Assembly: GCA_947650365.1 (NCBI GenBank)
Contig: CANTAL010000148.1
Coordinates: 1 to 64,000, forward strand
Reading direction: 5' to 3'
DNA: 64,000 bases
Source: Chamaelirium japonicum
Lineage: Eukaryota > Streptophyta > Magnoliopsida > Liliales > Melanthiaceae
Shown here: positions 40,400 through 54,952 of the stretch, piece after piece
How the letters are laid out: each line of letters begins with the position of its first letter
How positions within the stretch are numbered: the first letter of the stretch is position 1
The notes under the pieces: generated by a model
The model's database searches: none
The model's input: only the letters and a program-made list of their open reading frames with translations
Told to the model about the DNA's origin: nothing
Made by a program: the position numbers and the translations under genes

Positions 40400-42243
40400 C
40401 GTATGAATGAATTAGAATGGATACATTTGTGCGAATGAATTAGAATGGATCGTACGAATGAATTAGAATAGATCGTACGAATGAATTAGAATGGATCATG
40501 CGAATGAATTAGAATGGATTGTACGAATGAATTAGAATGGATACATTTGTGCGAATGAATTAGAATTGTTCGTGCGAATGAATTATTATGGATCGTATGA
40601 ATGGATTAGAATGGATCGTACGAATGAATTAGAACGGATCGTATGAATGGATTAGAACGGATCGTACAAATGAATTAGAATGGATCGTACAAATGAATTA
40701 GAAAGGTTACATTTGTGAGAATGAATTAGAATGGATCGTACGAATGAATTAGAATGGATCGTATGAATGGATTAGAATGGATCGTACGAATGAATTAGAA
40801 TGGATCGTACGAATGAATTAGAATGGATACATTCGAGCGAATGAATTAGAATGGATCGTACGAATGAATTAGAATGGATCATAGGAATGAATTAGAATGG
40901 ATCGTGTAAATGAATTAGAATTGATACATTCGTGCGAATGAATTAGAATGGATCGTAGGAATGAATTAGAATGGATCGTACGAACGAATTAGAATGGTTA
41001 AATTCGTGCGAATGAATTAGAATGGATCGTACGAATGAATTAGAATGGATCGTACAAATGAATTAGAAAGGTTACATTTGTGCGAATGAATTAGAATGGA
41101 TCGTACGAATGAATTAGAATCGATCGTACGAATGAATTAGAATGGATCGTACGAATGAATTAGAATAGATCGAACGAATGAATTAGATTGGATACATTCG
41201 AGCGAATGAATTAGAATAGATTGTAGGAATGAATTAGAATGGATCATACGAATAAATTAGAATGGATCATGTGAATGAATTAGAATGGATTATACTAATG
41301 AATTAGAATGGATACATTCGTGTGAATGAATTAGAATGGATCGTACGATTGAATTAGAATGGATCGTGCGAATAAATTAAAATGGATCGTGCAAATGAAT
41401 CGTACGAATGAATTAGAATGGCTTAGAATGGATCGTACGAATGGATTAGAATGGATCGTACGAATGAACGAATGGATTAGAATGGATCGTACGAATGAAT
41501 TAGAATGGATCGTACAAATGAATTAGAAAGGTTATATTTGTGAGAATGAATTAGAATGGATCGTACGAATGGATTAGAATGGATCGTACGAATGGATCGT
41601 ACGAATGGATTAGAATGGTTACATTCGTGCGAATGAATTAGAATGGATCGTACGAATGAATTAGAATGGATCGTACGAATGAATTAGAATGGATCGTACA
41701 AATGAATTAGAAAGGTTACATTCGTTCGAATGAATTTGAATGGATCGTACGAATGGATTAGAATGGATCGTACGAACGAATTAGAATGGATCGTATGAAC
41801 GAATTAGAATGGATCATGCGAATGAATTTGAATGGATCGTGCAAATGAATTAGAATGGATCGAACGAATGAATTGGAATAGATCGTATGAATGAATTAGA
41901 ATGGATCGTACGAATGAATTTGAATGGATCGTGCGAATGAATTAGAATGGATCATGCGAATGAATTAGAATAGATCGTGCGAATGAATTAGAATGGATCA
42001 TACGAATGAATTAGAATGGATCGTACGAATGGATTATAATGGATCGTACGAATAGATTAGAATGGATCGTACGAATGAATTAGAATGGATCGTACGAATG
42101 AATTAGAATGGATATATTTGTGCGAATGAGTTAGAATGGATCATACGAATGAATTAGAATGGATCGTACGAATGAATTAGAATGGATCATACAAATGAAT
42201 TAGAATTGATCGTGCGAATGAATTAGAATGGATTGTACGAATG
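40381..42243 (+). repeat. Satellite block 27, + orientation
   Basis: Forward units homologous to block 3. It shares the rearranged stretch GAATGGCTTAGAATGG and GAATGAACGAATGG at about 41,415-41,475 and has an extra short unit near 41,590. Confidence 0.92.
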
Positions 42244-42262
42244 TCTAATTCATTCGTACAAT
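42232..42262. repeat. Hairpin at switch, 12-base arms and 7-base spacer, copy 2
   Basis: Arms at 42232-42243 and 42251-42262 with spacer TCTAATT, as at 5310, offset 36,922. Confidence 0.92.
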
Positions 42263-43824
42263 GCGTTCTAATCCATTCGTACGATCCATTCTAATTTATT
42301 CATACGATCCATTCTAATTCATTTGCACGATCCATTCTAATCCATTCGTACGATCCATTCTAATCCATTCGTACGATCTATTCTAATTCATTCGTACGAT
42401 CCATTCTAATTCATTCGCACAAATGTATCCATTCTAATTCATACGATCCATTCTTATTCGTTCATACGATCCATTCTAATTCATTCACACGAATGTATCC
42501 ATTCTAATTCATTTGTACGATCCACTCTAATTTATTCGTATGACTCATTCTAATTCATTCGTATGATCCATTCTAATTCATTCGTACGATCCATTTAATT
42601 CATTCTCCCGAATGTAACCTTTCTAATTCATTTGTATGATCCATTCTAATTCATTCGTACGATCCATTCTAATTCATTCGCACGAATGTATCCAATCTAA
42701 TGCATCCGTACGATTCATTCTAATTCATTCGCACGATCCATTCTAATTCATTCGTACGATCCATTCTAATTCATTCGTACGATCCATTCTAATTCATTCG
42801 TACGATCCATTCTAATTCATTCGTACGATCCATTCTAATTCCTTCGCACGATCCATTCTAATTCATTCGTACGATCCATTCTAATTCATTCGCACGAATG
42901 TATCCATTTAAATGCATTTGTACGATCCATTCTAATTCATTCATACCATCCATTCTAATCCATTTGTACGATCCATTCTAATTCATTCGTACGATCCATT
43001 CTAATTCATTCTCATAAATGTAACCTTTCTAATTCGTTTGTACGATCCATTCTAATTCATTCGTACGATCCATTCTAATTCATTCGCACGATCCATTCTA
43101 ATTCATTCGTACGATCCATTCTAATTCATTCTCACGAATGTAACCTTTCTAATTCATTTGTATGATCCATTCTAATTCATTCATACGATCCATTCTAATT
43201 TATTTGTACGATCCATTCTAATTCATTCGCACAAATGTATCCATTCTAATTTATTCGTACGATCCATTCAAATTCAATCGTATGATCCATTCTAATTTAT
43301 TCGCACAAATGTATCCATTCTAATTCATTAGTACGATCCATTCTAATTCATTCGTTCGATCCATTCTAATCCATTCGTACGATCCATTCTAATCCATTCG
43401 TACGATCCATTCTAATCCATTCGTACGATCCATTCTAATTCATTCGCTCGAATATATCCATTCTAATTCATTCGTACGATCCATTCTAATTCGTTCGTAC
43501 GATCCATTCTAATTCATTTGTATGATCCATTCTAATTCATTAGCACAAATGTATCCATTCTAATTTATTCGTACGATCCATTCAAATTCAATCGTATGAT
43601 TCATTCTAATTCATTCGCACAAATGTATCCATTCTAATTCATTCGTACGATTCATTCTAATTCATTCGTTCGATCCATTCTAATGCATTCATACGATCCA
43701 TTCTAATTTATTCGTATGATCCATTCTTATTCATTCTTACGATCCATTCTAATTCATTCGCACAATCCATTCTAATTCATTCGTACGATCAATTCTAATT
43801 CATTCGTATGATCCATTCTAACTC
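42244..43824 (-). repeat. Satellite block 28, - orientation
   Basis: Reverse-oriented units homologous to block 4 but lacking 115 bases near its left end. The marker TTTATTCGTACG followed by AAATTCAATCG is at 43250 and 43564, again 314 apart, so this copy also has the 314-base spacing, with two marker copies rather than three. Confidence 0.91.
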
Positions 43825-43839
43825 ATTTTAGAATGGATC
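43810..43839. repeat. Hairpin at switch, 12-base arms and 6-base spacer, copy 2
   Basis: GATCCATTCTAA (43810-43821), spacer CTCATT, TTAGAATGGATC (43828-43839), identical to 6957-6986. Confidence 0.92.
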
Positions 43840-45416
43840 GTACGAACGAATTAGAATGGATCGTATGAACGAATTAGAATGGATCGTACGAATGAATTAG
43901 AATGGATACATTCGAGCGAATGAATTAGAATGGATCGTACGAATGGATTAGAATGGATCGTACGAATAGATTAGAATGGATCGAACGAATGAATTAGAAT
44001 GGATCGTACGAATGAATTAGAATGGATACATTTGTGCGAATGAATTAGAATGGATCATACGATTGAATTTGAATGGATCGTACGAATAAATTAGAATGGA
44101 TACATTTGTGCGAATAAATTAGAAAGGATCGTACAAGTGATTTAGAATGGATCGTACGAATGAATTAGAATGGATCGTACGAATGAATTAGAATGGATAC
44201 ATTCGAGCGAATGAATTAGAATGGATCGTACGAATGGATTAGAATGGATCGTACGAATGGATTAGAATGGATCGTACGAATGGATTAGAATGGATCATAC
44301 GAATGAATTAGAATGGATCGAACGAATGAATTAGAATGGATCGTACGAATGAATTAGAATGGATACATTTGTGCGAATGAATTAGAATGGATCATACGAT
44401 TGAATTTGAATGGATCGTACGAATAAATTAGAATGGTTACATTTTTACGAATGAATTAGAATGGATCGTACAAATAAATTAGAATGGATCGTACGAATGA
44501 ATTAGAATGGATCGTACGAATGAATTAGAATGGATCGTACAAATGAATTAGAAAGGTTACATTCGTGAGAATGAATTAGAATGGATCGTACAAATGAATT
44601 AGATTGTATCGTATGAATGAATTAGAATAGATCGTACGAATGAATTAGAATGGATCGTACAAATGAATTAGAAAGGTTACATTTGTGAGAATGAATTAGA
44701 ATGGATCGTACGAATGAATTAGAAAGGATCGTACGAATGGATTAGAATGGATCGTACGAATGAATTAGAATGGATCGTACGAATGCATTAGAATGGATAC
44801 ATTCGTGCGAATGAATTAGAATGGATCGTACGAATGAATTAGAATGGATCGTGCGAATGAATTAGAATGGATCGTACGAATGAATTAGAATGGATCGTGC
44901 GAATGAATTAGAATGAATCGTACGAATGCATTAGAATGGATACATTCGTGCGAATGAATTAGAATGGATTGTACGAATAAATTAGAATGGATCATACAAA
45001 TGAATTAGAAAGGTTATATTCGTGAGAATGAATTAGAATGGATCATACGAATGAATTAGAATGGATCATACGAATGAAATAGAATGAATCGTACGAATGA
45101 ATTAGAATGGATCTTACAAATGAATTAGAATGGATATGTTCTTGCGAATGAATTAGAATGGATCGTATGAACGAATTAGAATGGATCGTATGAATTAGAA
45201 TGGATACATATGTGCGAATGAATTTGAATGGATCGTACGAATGAATTAGAATGGATCGTACGAATGGATTAGAATGGATCGTGCAAATGAATTAGAATGG
45301 ATCGTACGAATGAATTAGAATGGATCATACGAATGGATTAGAATGGATCGTACGAATGGATTAGAATGGATCGTGCAAATGAATTAGAATGGATCGTACG
45401 AATGAATTAGAATGGA
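43825..45416 (+). repeat. Satellite block 29, + orientation
   Basis: Forward units, the same length as block 5 (1,592 bases) between matching hairpins, although single units differ inside. Confidence 0.93.
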
Positions 45417-45434
45417 TCTATTCTAATTCATTCG
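45399..45434. repeat. Hairpin at switch, 15-base arms and 6-base spacer, copy 2
   Basis: Arms at 45399-45413 and 45420-45434 with spacer GGATCT, as at 8546. Confidence 0.92.
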
Positions 45435-48400
45435 CACGAATGTAACCATTCTAATTCATTCGTACGATTCATTCTAATTCATTCGTATGAGCTATTCTAA
45501 TTCATTCGTACGATCCATTCTAATTCATTCGTACGATCCATTCTAATCCATTCGTACGATCCATTCTAATTCATTCGCACGATCCATTCTAATTAATTAG
45601 TATGATCCATTCTAATTCATTCCTACGATCTATTCTAATTCATTCGCTCGAATGTATCCATTCTAATTCATTCGTACGATCCATTCTAATTCATTCGTAC
45701 GATCCATTCTAACTCATTCGGTGGATCCATTCTAATTCATTCCTACGATCCATTCTAATTCATTCGTACGATCCATTCTAATTCATTCGTAAGATCCATT
45801 CTAATTCATTCGTATGATCCATTCTAATTCATTCGCTCGAATGTATCCATTCTAATTCATTCGTACGATCCATTCTAATTCATTCTCACGAATATAACCT
45901 TTCTAATTCATTTGTATGTATCCATTCTAATTCATTCGTACGATCCATTCTAATTCATTCGCACGATCCAATCTAATTCATTCGTACGATCCATTCTAAT
46001 TCATTCGCACGAATCTATCCATTCTAATGCATTCGTACGATTCATTCTAATTCATTCGCACGATCCATTCTAATTCATTCGTACGATCCATTCAAATTCA
46101 TTCGTCCGATCCATTCTAATTCATTCGCACGAATGTATCCATTCTAATTTATTCGTACAATCCATTCTAATTCATTCGCACGATCCATTCTAATTCATTC
46201 GTATGATCCATTCTAATTCATTCCTACGATCTATTCTAATTCATTCACTCGAATGTATCTATTCTAATTCATTTGTTCGATCCATTCTAATTCATTCGTA
46301 TGATCCATTCAAATTCATTCGCATGATCTATTCTAATTCATTCGTACGATCCATTCTAATTCATTCGTACGATCCATTCTAATTCATTCGTACGATCTAA
46401 TTTATTCGTACGATCCATTCTAATTCATTCGTACGATCGATTCTAATTCAATCGCACGATCCATTCTAATTCATTCGTACGATCCATTCTAATTCATTCG
46501 TATGATCCATTCTAATTTATTCGTTCAAATATATCCATTCTAATTCATTCGTACGATCCATTCTAATTCATTCGCACGATCCATTCTAATTCATTCGCAT
46601 GAATGTATCCATTCTAATTCATTTGTATGATCCATTCTAATTCATTCCTATGATCCATTCTAATTCATTCGTACGATCCATTCTAATTTATTCGCTCAAA
46701 TGTATCCATTCTAATTCATTCATACGATCCATTCTAATTCGTTCATACGATCCATTCTAATTCGTTCGTACGATCCATTCTAATTCGTATGTACGATCCA
46801 TTCTAATTCATTCGTATGATCCATTCTAATTCATTCCTACGATCTATTCTAATTCATTCGCTCGAATATATCCATTCTAATTCATTCGTTCGATCCATTC
46901 TAATTCATTTGTACGATCCATTCAAATTCGTTCGCATGATCCGTTCTAATTCATTCATACGATCCATTCTAATTCATTCTCACGAATGTAACCTATCTAA
47001 TTCATTTGTATAATCCATTCTAATTCATTCGTACGATCCATTCTAATCAATTCGTACGATCCATTCTAATCATTCGTACGATCCATTCTAATCCATTCGT
47101 ACGATCCTTTCTAATTCATTCGTACGATCCATTCTAATTCATTCTCACAAATGTAACCTTTCTAATTCATTTGTACGATCCATTCTAATCCATTCGTACG
47201 ATCCATTCTTATCCATTCGAATGATCCATTCTAATCCATTCGTACGATCCATTCTAATTCATTCGCACAAATGTAACCATTCTAATTCATTCGTACGATC
47301 CATTCTAATTCATTCCTATGATCCATTCTAATTCATTCGCACGAATGTATCCATTCTAATTCATTTGCACGATCCATTCTAATTCATTCCTATGATCCAT
47401 TCTAATTCATTCGCACGATCCATTCTAATTCATTCTCACGAATGTAACCTTTCTAATTCATTTGTATGATCCATTCTAATTCATTCGTACGATCCAATCT
47501 AATCCATTCGTACGATCCATTCTAATCCATTCGTACGATCCATTCTAATTCATTCTCACAAATGTAACCTTTCTAATTCATTTGTACGATCCATTCTAAT
47601 TCATTCGTACGATCCATTCGTACGATCCATTCTAATCCATTCGTACGATCCATTCTAATTCATTCCTACGATCCATTCTAATTCATTCGCACGAATGTAT
47701 CCATTCTAATTCATTTGCACGATCCATTCTAATTCATTCCTATGATCCATTCTAATTCATTCGTACGATCCATTCTAATTTATTCGTACGATCCATTCTA
47801 ATTCATTCGCATGATCCATTCGTACGATCCATTCTAATCCATTCGTACGATCCATTCTAATTCATTCATACAATCCATTCTAATTCGTTCGTACGATCCA
47901 TTCTAATTCATTCGTACGATCCATTCTAATTCGTTCGTATGATCCATTCTAATTCGTTCATACGATCCATTCTAATTCGTTCGTACGATCCATTCTAATT
48001 CGTTCGTACAATCCATTCTAATTCGTTCGTACGATCCATTCGTTCGTTCGTTCGTACGGTCCATTCTAAATCGTTCGTACGATCCATTCTAATTCATTCG
48101 CACGATCCATTCTAATTCATTCGTACGATCCATTCTAACTCATTCGTACGATCCATTCTAATTCATTCGCACAAATGTATCCATTCTAATTCATTCGTAT
48201 GATCCATTCTAATTCATTCGTACGATCCATTCTAATCCATTCGTACGATCCATTCTAATTCATTCGTATGAATGTATCCATTCTAATTTATTCGTACGAT
48301 CCAGTCTAATTCATTCGTACGATCCATTCTAATTCATTCGCACGAATGTATCCATTCTAATTCATTCGTACGATCCATTCTAATTCATTCGCACGATCCA

Positions 48401-50911
48401 TTCAAATTCATTCACACGATCCATTCTAATTCATTCGTACAATCCATTCTAATTCATTCATACGATCTATTCTAATTCATTCGCACGAATGTATCCATTA
48501 TAATTCATTCGTTTGATCCATTATAATTTATTCGCATAAATATATCCATTCTAATTCATTCGTACGATCCATTCTAATTCATTCAGACGATCCATTCTAA
48601 TTCATTAGCACAAATGTATCCATTCTAATTCATTCGTACAATCCATTCTAATTCATTCGAATGATACATTCTAATTCATTCGTACGATCCATTCTAACTC
48701 ATTTGTACGATCCATTCTAATTTATTCGCACGAATGTATCCATTCTAATTTATTCGTACGATCCATTCTAATTCATTTGCACGAATGTAACCATTCTAAT
48801 TCATTCGTACGATCCATTCAAATTCATTCACAAGAATGTATCCATTCTAATTCATTCGCACGATCAATTCTAATTCATTCGTATGATCCATTCTAATTCA
48901 TTCGCACGAATATATCTATTCTAATTCATTCGTACAATCCATTCTAATTCATTCGCACGATCCATTCTAATTCATTCGTATGATCCATTCTAATTCATTC
49001 CTACGATCTATTCTAATTCATTCGCTCGAATGTATCCATTCTAATTCATTCGTTCGATCCATTCTAATTCATTCGTACGATCCATTCAAATTCATTCGCA
49101 TGATCCATTCTAATTCATTCGTACTATACATTCTAATTCATTCTCACGAATGTAACCTTTCTAATTCATTTGTATGATTCATTCTAATTCTTTCGTACGA
49201 TCTATTCTAATCCATTCGTACGATCTATTCTAATCTAATAGTACAATCCATTCTAATTCATTCGCACAATCCATTCTAATTCATTCGTACGAATGTATCC
49301 ATTCTAATTCATTCGCACGATCCATTCTAATTCATTCGCACAAATATATCCATTCTAATTCATTCGCACAAATATATCCATTCTAATTCATTCGTACGAT
49401 CCATTCTAATGCATTCGTACGATTCATTCTAATTCATTCGCACGATCCATTCTAATACATTCGTACGATCCATTCTTATTCATTCATACGATCCATTCTA
49501 ATTTATTCGTATGATCCATTCTAATTCATTACTATGATCCATTTTAATCCATTCGTACGATCCATTCTAATTCATTCGCACGAATATATCCATTCTAATT
49601 CATTCGTACGATCCATTCTAATTCATTCGTATGATCCATTCTAATTCATTCGCACGAATGTATCCATTCTAATTCATTTGCACGATCCATTCTAATTCAT
49701 TCCTATGATCCATTCTAATTCATTCGTACAATCCATTCTAATTTATTCGCACGAATGTATCTATTCTAATTTATTCATACGATCCATTCTAATTTGTTCA
49801 TACGATCCATTCTGATTCGTTCGTAGGATCCATTCTAATTCGTTCGTACGATCCATTCTAATTCATTCGTATGATCCATTCTAATTCATTCCTACGATCT
49901 ATTCTAATTCATTTGCTCGAATGTATCCATTCTAATTCATTCGTTCGATCCATTCTAATTCATTCGTACTATCCATTCAAATTCATTCACATGATCCATT
50001 CTAATTCATTCGTACGATCCATTCTAATTCATTCTCACGAATGTAACCTTTCTAATTCATTTGTATGATCCATTCTAATTCATTCGTACGATCCATTCTA
50101 ATCCATTCGTACGATCCATTCTAATTCATTCGTACGATCCATTCTAATTCATTCTCACAAATGTAACCTTTCTAATTTATTTGTACGATCCATTCTAATT
50201 CATTCGTACGATCCATTGTAATCCATTCGTACGATCCATTCTAATCCATTCGTATGATCCATTCTAATTCATTCGCACGAATGTAACCATTCTAATTTAT
50301 TCGTACGATCCATTCTAATTCATTCCTATGATCCATTCTAATTCATTCGCACGAATGTATCCATTCTAATTCATTTGGTCGATCCATTCTAATTCATTCC
50401 TATGATCCATTGTAATTCATTCGTACGATCCATTCTAATTCATTCGCTCGAATGTATCCATTCTAGTTCATTCGTACGATCCATTGTAATTCATTCATAC
50501 AATCCTTTCAGATTCATTCGCACAAATGTATCCATTCAAATTCATTCGTACGATCCATTCTAATTAATTCGCACGATCCATTCTAATTCAGTCGTATGAA
50601 TGTATCCATTTTAATTCATTCGTACGATATATTCTAATTCATTCGTACGATCCATTCTAATTCATCCGTACGATCGATTCTAATACATTCGCACGATCCA
50701 TTCTTATTCATTCATACGATCTATTTTAATTCATTCGTATGATCCATTCTAATTTATTCAATCAAATATATCCATTCTAATTCATTTGTACGATCCATTC
50801 TAATTCATTCGCACGATCCATTCCAATTCATTCGTACGATCCATTCTAATTCATTCGTAGGATCAATTCTAATTCATTCGTACAATCCATTCTAATTCAG
50901 TCGTATGAATG
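45417..50911 (-). repeat. Satellite block 30, - orientation, 5.5 kb
   Basis: Reverse-oriented units homologous to 8,564-14,155 and about 100 bases shorter overall. It includes the GTTCG-variant run and four tandem TTCG tetramers (48039-48054). Confidence 0.92.
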
Positions 50912-50961
50912 TATCATACGAATGAATTAGAATGGATCATGCGAATGAATTAAAATGGATC
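50912..50961 (+). repeat. 50-base inverted cassette, copy 4
   Basis: Left hairpin TCGTATGA / ATGTA / TCATACGA at 50901-50921. The right edge is AATGGATCGCTCCATT at 50954-50969. Confidence 0.92.
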
Positions 50962-51256
50962 GCTCCATTCTTATTCATCGCACAAATGCATCCATTCTAA
51001 TTTATTCGTATGATCCATTCAAATTCAATCGTATGATCCATTCTAATTCATTCGCACAAATATATCCATTTTAATTCATTCGTACGATCCATTCTAAATT
51101 ATTCATACGATCCATTCTAATTCATTCGCACGATCCATTCTAATTCATTCGTACGATCCATTCTAATTCATTCGTATGAATATATCTATTCTAATTCATT
51201 CGTATGATCCATTCTAATTCATTCGTACGATCCATTCTAATTCATTCGCACGAATG
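50962..51256 (-). repeat. Satellite block 32, - orientation, 0.3 kb
   Basis: A reverse-oriented spacer equal in length to block 8 (295 bases). It shares the CTAAATTATTCATACG variant with block 8, which confirms that the left and right segments are duplicates. Confidence 0.91.
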
Positions 51257-51283
51257 TATCATACGAATGAATTCGAATGGATC
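51229..51283. repeat. Hairpin at switch, 20-base arms and 15-base spacer, copy 4 (one mismatch)
   Basis: Arms at 51229-51248 and 51264-51283 with spacer CACGAATGTATCATA. The right arm reads GAATTCGAATGG instead of GAATTAGAATGG, giving one mismatched pair. Confidence 0.9.
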
Positions 51284-54200
51284 ATGCGAATGAATTAAAA
51301 TGGATCGTACAAATGAATTAGAATGGATCGTGCGAATGAATTAGAATGGATCGTACGAACGAATTAGAATGGATCGTACGAACGAATTAGAATGGATTGT
51401 ATAAACGAATTAGAATGGATCATACGAAAGAATTAGAATGGATACATTCGAGCGAATGAATTAGAATGGATCGTACGAATGAATTAGAATGGATCATAGG
51501 AATGAATTAGAATGGATCGTGCAAATGAATTAGAATGGATACATTCGTGCGAATGAATTAGAATGCATTATACGAATGAATTAGAATGGATCGTACGAAA
51601 GGATTAGAATGGATCGTACGAATGAATTAGAATGGATACATTCGAGCGAATGAATTAGAATGGATCGTACAAATGAATTAGAATGGATCATAGGAATGAA
51701 TTAGAATGGATCGTGCAAATGAATTAGAGTGGATACATTCGTGCGAATGAATTCGAATGGATCGAAGGAATGAATTAGAATGGATCGTACGAATCAATAA
51801 GAATGGTTATATTTGTGAGAATGAATTAGAATGGATCGTACGAATGAATTAGAATGGATCGTACGAATGGATTAGAATGGATAGTACGAATGAATTAGAA
51901 TGGATCGTACGAATGCATTAGAATGGATACATTCGTGCGAATGAATTAGAATGGATCGTACGAATGAATTAGAATGGATCGTGCGAATGAATTAGAATGG
52001 ATCGTACGAATGAATTAGAATGGATCATGCGAATGAATTAGAATGGATCGTACAAATGAATTAGAATGGATACATTTGTGCGAATGAATTAGAATGGATC
52101 GTACGAATGAATTAGAATGGATCATACAAATGAATTAGAATGGATACATTTGTGTGATGAATAAGAATGGAGCGTACGGACGAATTAGAATGGAGCGTAC
52201 GAATCAACTAGAATGGATACATTCGTGCGAATGAATTAGAATGGATTGCACGAATGAATTAGAATGGATACATTCGTGTGAATGAATTAGAATGGATCGT
52301 ACGAATGAATTAGAATGGATCATGCGAATGAATTAGAATGAATCATACGAATGAATTAGAATAGATCGTGCAATAAATTAGAATGGATCATACGAATGAA
52401 TTAGAATAGATATATTCATGCGAATGAATTAGAATGGATCATACGAATGAATTAGAATGGATCGTGCGAATGAATTAGAATGGATCGTATGAATAAATTA
52501 GAATGGATCGTACGAATGAATTAAAATGGATACATTTGTGCGAATTAGAATGGATCGTACGAATGGATTAGAATTAGATCGTACGAATGAATTAGAATGG
52601 ATCGTACGAATGAATTAGAATGAATCATACGAATGCATTAGAATGGATCGTACGAATGGATTAGAATGGATCGTACGAATGGATTAGAATGGATCGTACG
52701 AATGAATTAGAATGGATCAACAAATGAATTAGAAAGGTTACATTCGTGAGAATGAATTAGAATGGATCGTACGAATGAATTAGAATGGATCATGCGAATG
52801 AATTTGAATGGATCGTACGAATGAATAAGAATGGATCATACGAATGAATTAGAATGGATACATTCGAGCGAATGAATTAGAATAGATCGTAGGAATGAAT
52901 TAGAATGGATCATACGAATGAATTAGGATGGATCGTGCGAATGAATTAGAATGGATTGTACGAATGAATTAGAATGGATACATTCGTGCGAATGAATTAG
53001 AATGGATCGGACGAATGAATTAGAATTGATCGTACAAATGAATTAGAATGGATCATGCGAAAGAATTTGAATGGATCGTACGAATGAATTAGAATTGATC
53101 GAACGAATGAATTAGAATAGATACATTCGAGCGAATGAATTAGAATAGATCGTAGGAATGAATTAGAATGGTTACATTCGTGCGAATGAATTAGAATGGA
53201 TCGTACGAATGAATTAGATCGTACGAATGAATTAGAATGGTTCATACGAATGAATTAGAATGGATCGTGCGAATGAATTAGAATGGATCGTGCGAATGAA
53301 TTAGAATGGATTGTACGAATGAATTAGAATGGATACATTCGTGCGAATGAATTAGAATGGATCGTACGAATGAATTAGAATGGATCATAGGAATGAATTA
53401 GAATGGATCGTGCAAATGAATTAGAATGGATCATACGAATGGATTAGAATGGATCGTACAAATGAATTAGAATGGATCGTACAAATGAATTAGAAAGGTT
53501 ACATTCGTGAGAATGAATTAGAATGGATCGTACGAATGAATTAGAATGGATCATAGGAATGAATTACAATGGATCGTGCAAATGAATTAGAATGGATCGT
53601 ACGAATGGATTAGAATGGATCGTACGAATGAATTAGAATGGATCGTACAAATGAATTAGAATGGATCGTACAAATGAATTAGAAAGGTTACATTCGTGAG
53701 AATGAATTAGAATAGATCGTACGAATGAATTAGAATGGTTACATTCGTGCGAATGAATTAGAATGGATCGTACGAATGGATTAGAATGGATCGTATGAAT
53801 GGATTAGAATGGATCGTACGAATGAATTAGAATGGATCGTACAAATGAATTAGAAAGGTTACATTTGTGAGAATGACTTAGAATGGATCGTACGATTGGA
53901 TTAGAATGGATCGTACGAATGGATTAGAATGGATCGTACGAATGGATTAGAATGGATCGTACGAATGAATTAGAATGGATTGTATGAATGAATTAGAATG
54001 GATACATTCGAGCAAATGAATTAGAATAGATCGTAGGAATGAATTAGAATGGATCATACGAATGAATTAGAATGGATCGTGCGAATGAATTACAATGGAT
54101 TGTACGAATGAATTAGAATGGATACATTCGTGCGAATGAATTAGAATGGATCGGACGAATGAATTAGAATGGATCTTATGAATGAATAAGAATGGATCGT

Positions 54201-54952
54201 ACGAATGAATTAGAATGGATACATTGGAGCGAATGAATTAGAATGGATCGTACGAATGAATTAGAAAGGATCATAGGAATGAATTAGAATGGATCGTGCA
54301 AATGAATTAGAATGGATACATTTGTGCGAATGAATTAGAATGGATCGTGCGAATGAATTAGAATGGATCATACGAATGAATTAAAATGGATACATTTGTG
54401 CGAATGAATTAGAATAGATCATACGATTTAATTTGAATGGATCGTATGAATGAATTAGAATGGATACATTCGTGCGAATAAATTAGAATAGATCGTAGGA
54501 ATGAATTAGAATGGATCGTACGAATGAATTAGAATGGTTACATTCGTGCGAATGAATTAGAATGGATCGTACGAATGGATTAGAATGGATCGTACGAATG
54601 GATTAGAATGGATCGTACGAATGAATTAGAATGGATCGTACGAATGAATTAGAAAGGTTACATTTGTGAGAATGAAATAGTATGGATCGTACGAATGGAT
54701 TAGAATGGATCGTACGAATGGATTAGAATGGATCGTACGAATGGATTAGAATGGATCGTACGAATGAATTAGAATGGATCATACAAATGAATTAGAAAGG
54801 TTACATTCGTGAAATGAATTAGAATGGATCGTACGAATGAATTAGAATGGATACATTTGTGCTAATGAATTAGAATGGATCGTAGGAATGAATTAGAATG
54901 GATCATAGGAATAAATTAGAATGGATTATGCAAATGAATTAGAATGAATCGT
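51257..54952 (+). repeat. Satellite block 33, + orientation, 3.7 kb
   Basis: The longest + block. In the related segments at 23,598, 30,425 and 57,373 a short inverted block interrupts this stretch after the ATCGGACGAATG unit. Here, near 53,020, that block is absent and + units run straight on. It ends at CGTACG at 54950-54955. Confidence 0.92.

Larger units (their letters stand above)
38585..40643. repeat. 2,122-base tandem repeat, copy 3 (slightly shortened, then diverges)
   Basis: Aligned to copy 2 at offset 2,122 up to about 39,140. There one 23-mer is missing, after which the offset becomes 2,099 (CGTACG at 40110 against 38011). After AGAACGGATCGTA near 40,643 the sequence leaves the tandem unit and follows the left-hand region from about 3,700. 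Confidence 0.9.
32907..51565. repeat. Large multi-block duplicate, right copy
   Basis: Same orientation and order as the left copy. Visible differences are two extra 2,122-base tandem copies (34,341-40,643), a 51-base longer inverted block, the loss of 115 bases near 42,280 and the loss of one 314-series marker copy. The right boundary is approximate. Confidence 0.88.
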
